Shown: positions 20,488 to 23,714 of the stretch, one piece after another
How the letters are laid out: each line of letters opens with the position of its first letter
How positions within the stretch are numbered: the first letter of the stretch is position 1
From: an uncultured bacterium
GTDB taxonomy: Bacteria; Patescibacteria; Paceibacteria; UBA9973; Zambryskibacteraceae
Assembly (NCBI GenBank): GCA_903918125.1
Contig: CAIXDB010000001.1
Location: 1 to 23,714 of the forward strand
Direction of reading: 5' to 3'
DNA length: 23,714 nucleotides
The notes under the pieces: generated by a model
The model's database searches: none
The model's input: the letters and a program-made list of their open reading frames with translations, nothing else
Told to the model about the DNA's origin: nothing
Program-made: the position numbers and the translations under genes

Positions 20488-22377
20488 TCACTTCGTTCCC
20501 TCATCCGTAAACTCCGCATCCTTGACCGGACCGTCGGCTGGCGGAGTTTGGGACTGTTGCGCCGATTCTTGCGACGCTTTGTTCATCAGCTCACCGATTT
20601 TCGACAACTCTGTGGAGAGTTCCGTCGTCGCTTTTTTAATCAGGTCCATATCCTCGCCTTCCTTCGCTTTTTTCACATCCGTAATTTTATTTTCAATCCC
20701 AGCTCGCATTTCCGCAGGCACTTTTTCACCCGCATCGCGAAGTGATTTCTCCGCAGTGTACACCAGTTGCTCGGCGATATTTTTTGCCTCAACGACATCT
20801 TTTTTCTTCAAGTCGTCCGCCGCATGCATCTCCGCATCTTTTTGCATTTTCTCAATCTCATCTTTCGACAGCGACGAGCGAGCTTCGATACGGATCGACT
20901 GCTCCTTGCCGGACGCTTTGTCTTTTGCTTTGACCGAGAGAATACCATTGGCATCCACGTCGAACATCACTTCCACCTGTGGCATACCGCGCGGTGCGGG
21001 TGGAATACCGTCGAGAATGAAACGCCCGAGCGATTTGTTGTCGGCAGCCATTGCACGCTCACCCTGCACGATGTGAATTTCCACCGAGGTTTGGTTGTCC
21101 GCAGCGGTCGAGAAAATTTGCGAGCGCGATGCCGGAATGGTCGTGTTTCGCTCGACCAGTTTTGTCGCTACGCCACCCATCGTTTCAATACCGAGAGACA
21201 GCGGAATGACGTCGAGAAGCAAGATGTCCTTCACATCGCCGGCCAAAATTCCACCCTGGATAGCCGCACCGAGCGCCACCACTTCGTCCGGGTTGATGCT
21301 CTTGTTCGGTTCCTTGTTGAAATATTCTTTCACACGCTCGGCCATTTTCGGCATGCGAGTCTGACCGCCGACGAGAATGACTTCCTGGATGTCGGACGTC
21401 TTGAAACCCGACGCTTCCATGGCACGTTTGGTGATAGCCATTGCACGGTCGATGAATTCGGCCGTGAGCTCCTCCAGTTTCGCTCGGGTGATTTTGATGA
21501 GCAAGTGTCGCGGACCGGATGCGTCACTCGTGATGAACGGGATGTTCACTTCGCTCTCCATCGCGGTCGAGAGTTCGATTTTGGCTTTCTCCGCCGCCTC
21601 GTCCAGTCGCTGGAGTGCAAGCGTGTCCGAGCGCAGGTCGATACCGGATTCCTTTTTGAATTCGTCCGCGAGGTAGTTTATGATTTTCTGATCGATATCC
21701 TTACCACCGAGGTGACTGTCGCCGTCGGTGGACTTCACTTCGATGACCGAGTCGCCCACCTCGAGCACAGACACGTCGAACGTTCCGCCTCCAAAGTCGA
21801 ACACGACAATTTTCTCTTCTTTTTTGCCTTTGTCAAAACCGTAGGCGAGTGCGGCAGCCGTCGGTTCGTTGATGATGCGAAGCACTTCCAAACCGGCAAT
21901 CGCACCCGCGTCTTTTGTGGCTTGACGTTGCGCATCGTTGAAATACGCCGGCACCGTGATGATTGCCTGCGTCACTTTCTCGCCGAGTTTCGCCTCGGCA
22001 TCCGCTTTCATTTTGGACAGAATCATTGCCGAAATTTCCTCCGGCGAATACATTTTGTCGTTCATTTTGACTTGCACGCCACCAGTTGCAGACTTTGCCA
22101 CCTCGAACGGCACAATAGCCTTGTCCGACTGCACTGCCTGCTCGTCGAATGTGTGGCCAATGAAACGCTTGATACCGAAAATGGTATTTTTTGCGTTCGT
22201 CACCGCCTGGCGTTTCGCGAGCAAACCGACGAGTCGTTCGCCCGTTTTCGACACCGCCACAATGGACGGCGTGGTGCGTGCACCCTCGGCATTTTCGAGA
22301 ATTTTCGGCTGTCCCGCTTCCATGACGGCAACAGCGGAGTTTGTTGTTCCGAGATCGATTCCAATTATTTTAGACAT
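20488..22377 (-). CDS. dnaK: Chaperone protein DnaK (Hsp70)
   Basis: ATP-dependent chaperone that binds hydrophobic stretches of unfolded proteins. The 629-aa protein is complete. The nucleotide-binding domain starts with [16 protein letters not shown] and includes [51 protein letters not shown] and [14 protein letters not shown]. The linker reads [19 protein letters not shown]. The beta substrate domain has [20 protein letters not shown], and the helical lid ends in a Gln/Pro-rich tail with [10 protein letters not shown]. The ATG at 22377 has no Shine-Dalgarno. The preceding 101-aa gene ends 47 bases upstream in the same direction and has a promoter, so the two may be cotranscribed. No CIRCE element is seen. 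Confidence 0.98.
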   Translation of the reverse strand: MSKIIGIDLGTTNSAVAVMEAGQPKILENAEGARTTPSIVAVSKTGERLVGLLAKRQAVTNAKNTIFGIKRFIGHTFDEQAVQSDKAIVPFEVAKSATGGVQVKMNDKMYSPEEISAMILSKMKADAEAKLGEKVTQAIITVPAYFNDAQRQATKDAGAIAGLEVLRIINEPTAAALAYGFDKGKKEEKIVVFDFGGGTFDVSVLEVGDSVIEVKSTDGDSHLGGKDIDQKIINYLADEFKKESGIDLRSDTLALQRLDEAAEKAKIELSTAMESEVNIPFITSDASGPRHLLIKITRAKLEELTAEFIDRAMAITKRAMEASGFKTSDIQEVILVGGQTRMPKMAERVKEYFNKEPNKSINPDEVVALGAAIQGGILAGDVKDILLLDVIPLSLGIETMGGVATKLVERNTTIPASRSQIFSTAADNQTSVEIHIVQGERAMAADNKSLGRFILDGIPPAPRGMPQVEVMFDVDANGILSVKAKDKASGKEQSIRIEARSSLSKDEIEKMQKDAEMHAADDLKKKDVVEAKNIAEQLVYTAEKSLRDAGEKVPAEMRAGIENKITDVKKAKEGEDMDLIKKATTELSTELSKIGELMNKASQESAQQSQTPPADGPVKDAEFTDEGTK

Positions 22378-22424
22378 AGTTAAAGTTGGTTAAAAATAGT
22401 AATCACAAGATATGAATTTGAAAA

Positions 22425-22730
22425 TTAGAGAGATGGAGCACGCGGTTGAGAACCGGATATGTAGATGGAAAGGAAATTAAAATACTGACTGACAATACCA
22501 TGAGCGAAATGTGTCTGGAGTGAAGCAGTTTTTTCCGAAATTTTCCCGCCGAGAGTGAGAATACGTGCTTTGAACGTCGCCACTTCGAGAACTACCGCCT
22601 GCACAACGCGAGCGCGGACGCGATCACCGGATTGGTAGACATAAAAAGTGACACGGACAAGCTGCCCCTGCGCGTCGCGAAGGATTTGTTCAACGAAATT
22701 CCCGTGTTGTGAGGTGAGTTGATTTCGCAT
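22425..22730 (-). CDS. Orphan protein upstream of dnaK, 101 aa
   Basis: Not recognised. The frame is open to 22775, but a TATAAT at 22745-22740 lies between, so ATG 22730 is chosen; the transcript would then have only a three-base leader. The product (NQLTSQHGNFVEQILRDAQG, QLVRVTFYVYQSGDRVRARV, VQAVVLEVATFKARILTLGG) has a beta-rich core of about 70 residues and a mildly hydrophobic C-terminal stretch (GIVSQYFNFLSIYISGS). Its position just before dnaK in the same direction suggests joint expression. I cannot tell whether it is a stress protein, and the coding call is moderate. Confidence 0.55.
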   Translation of the reverse strand: MRNQLTSQHGNFVEQILRDAQGQLVRVTFYVYQSGDRVRARVVQAVVLEVATFKARILTLGGKISEKTASLQTHFAHGIVSQYFNFLSIYISGSQPRAPSL

Positions 22731-22739
22731 GTGTGGTGA

Positions 22740-22768
22740 ATTATATCGCACTTTGGAATTTTGTAAAA
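22740..22768 (-). promoter_or_regulatory. Promoter of the 101-aa gene and probably dnaK
   Basis: Read on the - strand: TTTTAC (22768-22763), 17-bp spacer, TATAAT (22745-22740, perfect). The predicted start, 22733, is three bases before ATG 22730. Its -35 abuts the -35 of the divergent promoter at 22769. Confidence 0.6.
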
Positions 22769-22797
22769 TTGACATAATAACTATAATGTTATATCTT
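22769..22797 (+). promoter_or_regulatory. Promoter of the 68-aa membrane protein gene
   Basis: TTGACA (22769-22774, perfect), 17-bp spacer, TATCTT (22792-22797), the same -10 as unit B. The predicted start is about 22804, within the GAGGAG ribosome-binding site. A TATAAT at 22782-22787 has no -35 at the right distance. Confidence 0.75.
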
Positions 22798-22814
22798 TAT
22801 GCGAGGAGAAATTT

Positions 22815-23021
22815 ATGAAGGTTGTGCAAATCATTGCGTGGTTTTTGAGTATAGGGTTAATGAGTTATGCAATCGGGGAATTAAAAACGGCCTTAAAAGC
22901 TGCAACTACCCCAAAAATATTTATTGATTCGACAGCACAAAATGCCTGTGTAGCGGCACATGCAGCACTTTGCGCAGCATTCTGTGTAGTTGGTATTGCA
23001 GTCCGACTAATCTTTCTGTAA
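22815..23021 (+). CDS. Small membrane protein, 68 aa
   Basis: Not recognised. The start is firm: GAGGAG at 22803-22808, six bases before the ATG, after a good promoter. Two transmembrane helices are likely (VVQIIAWFLSIGLMSYAIG at about residues 3-21; AALCAAFCVVGIAVRLIFL at about 50-68), joined by a loop KTALKAATTPKIFIDSTAQN. Three cysteines lie in or near the second helix. A strong terminator begins three bases after the stop, so this is another single-gene unit. It sits between the 101-aa gene/dnaK and the grpE unit, and it points the other way. Confidence 0.7.
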   Translation: MKVVQIIAWFLSIGLMSYAIGELKTALKAATTPKIFIDSTAQNACVAAHAALCAAFCVVGIAVRLIFL

Positions 23022-23023
23022 AT

Positions 23024-23058
23024 AACCCGCCGGAGAGCTGCCAAGCTTTCCGGCGGTT
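23024..23058. terminator. Bidirectional intrinsic terminator
   Basis: AACC-CGCCGGAGAGCT pairs with AGCTTTCCGGCGG-TT around a GCC loop. On the + strand it is followed by a T-rich run (23060-23072). It separates the converging 68-aa gene and the grpE-49-aa unit. Confidence 0.85.
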
Positions 23059-23062
23059 CTCT

Positions 23063-23212
23063 TTATTTTTTTGGAAACCATAACTGATCACCATTCTTAG
23101 TACCCCATTTCTTATCAAATTCTTTCCATTTGAGTCTGATATACTTTTTTATTTCTCTATCAAGAGCGTCAGTAGATTTCTTAATTTCTTTTTTTACTAT
23201 GTCAGTTTGCAT
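23063..23212 (-). CDS. Small basic orphan protein after grpE, 49 aa
   Basis: Not recognised. The ATG at 23212 is three bases after the grpE stop, and the stop (23065-23063) touches the terminator, so the frame exactly fills the gap. The product MQTDIVKKEIKKSTDALDRE continues with IKKYIRLKWKEFDKKWGTKN and ends GDQLWFPKK. It is very Lys-rich and helical, with three tryptophans. A GGGAGAG in the 3' end of grpE lies about 15 bases upstream, so translation is probably coupled. The fit between the two boundaries is the main evidence that it is real. Confidence 0.55.
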   Translation of the reverse strand: MQTDIVKKEIKKSTDALDREIKKYIRLKWKEFDKKWGTKNGDQLWFPKK

Positions 23213-23215
23213 ATT

Positions 23216-23714
23216 TTATTTTTTGAGCTCTCCCACTTTCACCTTCGGAGCGCGGAGTTCCTTGTCGTGGAGTTCGTAGCCGACTTGAACGACATCCACA
23301 ACTTTGCCGTCTTGGGATGCGTCGTCAACCGGTACGGTGGCAATCGCCTCGTCGCGCACGGGATTATACTCCTCACCGAGCGGATTTATTACTTTCAAAC
23401 CGTTCGACGTTAAAATATTCAAAAATTGCGAGTGAATGTATTCGATGCCCGTGCGCCAGTTTTTGTCAGCTTTTTCCCACGCCTCTTTGTTGCGAAAAGC
23501 CGACTCGAACGAATCGAGCACAGTCAAAAGCTCGGCGATAATGTCACCGGTAGCAAACTTGGCGAAACGCGTTTTTTCCTCGTCATCGCGTTTGCGAGCA
23601 TTCACAAACTCCGCCTTGTCGCGCTGCCAGCCGTCGAGTAGCTCCACGTTTTTCTTCTCGAGCTCCTTGATCCGTCCGCGCAACTTGTCCGTTTTCTGCT
23701 TATAATCCCCGCCC
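23216..23714 (-). CDS. grpE: Nucleotide exchange factor GrpE, 5' end outside window
   Basis: GrpE is a homodimer that releases ADP from DnaK. The frame is open to the right edge, so the N-terminus is missing; 165 residues are visible. The long N-terminal coiled-coil (DKLRGRIKELEKKNVELLDG, then WQRDKAEFVNARKRDDEEKT) leads to FATGDIIAELLTVLDSFESA, equivalent to the four-helix-bundle part (usual form LLPVLDNLERA). The C-terminal beta wing contains NPLGEEYNPVRDEAIATVPV and KVVDVVQVGYELHDKELRAP followed by KVKV (usual form GY.L.DRVLRPA.V.V). The 49-aa gene follows three bases after the stop. dnaK lies 0.8 kb downstream in the same direction, with a + strand gene between them. Confidence 0.95.
   Translation of the reverse strand, partial: GGDYKQKTDKLRGRIKELEKKNVELLDGWQRDKAEFVNARKRDDEEKTRFAKFATGDIIAELLTVLDSFESAFRNKEAWEKADKNWRTGIEYIHSQFLNILTSNGLKVINPLGEEYNPVRDEAIATVPVDDASQDGKVVDVVQVGYELHDKELRAPKVKVGELKK

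Noticed and set aside
20767..22383. 538-aa open frame antisense to dnaK
   Set aside because: It is the complement of a fully conserved dnaK. Its His/Arg/Phe-rich composition is typical of a shadow frame, and it has no start signals.
22378..22424. CIRCE heat-shock operator before dnaK
   Set aside because: No TTAGCACTC-N9-GAGTGCTAA or near match is present here or before dnaJ.

Overview
The window looks like a chromosomal segment of a Patescibacteria (CPR) bacterium, most likely Parcubacteria-like. The evidence is the genes themselves: divergent but complete MraY, FtsW and MurG, a GluRS with altered signature motifs, several secreted Fn3/BACON/TIG-type surface proteins, a 162-residue orphan membrane protein, many tiny orphan genes, and core genes with no Shine-Dalgarno sequence. 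No rRNA, tRNA, CRISPR array, transposase or integrase is visible. The taxonomic call is inference from gene content and style, not from a marker search.

Layout. 1-6455 (+): the end of asparagine synthetase (asnB), then mraY, a 65-aa orphan, ftsW, murG and gltX, a peptidoglycan/division block. Two long palindromic elements separate mraY/orphan from ftsW and ftsW from murG. 6514-8594: two unrecognised proteins, an orphan hairpin and a small secreted lysozyme/transglycosylase-like protein. 8815-16417: an export region with a 1419-aa Cys-rich Fn3/BACON protein, a 227-aa secreted orphan on the other strand, a membrane-anchored DsbA-type oxidoreductase (CPYC) and a 552-aa TIG-domain protein. 16495-18155 (-): membrane protein and dnaJ. 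18196-20227: a run of very small transcription units around a MazF-type toxin-antitoxin pair. Two of these units share a 15-bp promoter block and an identical 48-bp terminator. 20256-23714: a third palindromic element, dnaK, a 101-aa orphan, a small membrane protein, a 49-aa orphan and grpE (cut by the right edge).

How the parts fit together. mraY and murG make lipid I and lipid II, and ftsW polymerises the glycan. dnaJ, dnaK and grpE form the Hsp70 cycle and lie within 6.7 kb of each other, but in separate transcription units. The DsbA-like protein plausibly oxidises the Cys-rich exported proteins encoded beside it.

The strongest unexplained signal is a family of three elements of about 175 nt (2268-2448, 3585-3757, 20256-20429). 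Their sequences differ, but they share one architecture: long outer arms, an inner 8-bp stem closed by the same C·A mismatch, an apical GTG/CAC helix, and an 18-nt side hairpin at nearly the same offset in the 3' arm. Compensatory base changes preserve the stem. Other notable points are start codons lying exactly at predicted transcription starts (leaderless genes) and a +1-frame transmembrane tail after the 69-aa ORF at 19131.
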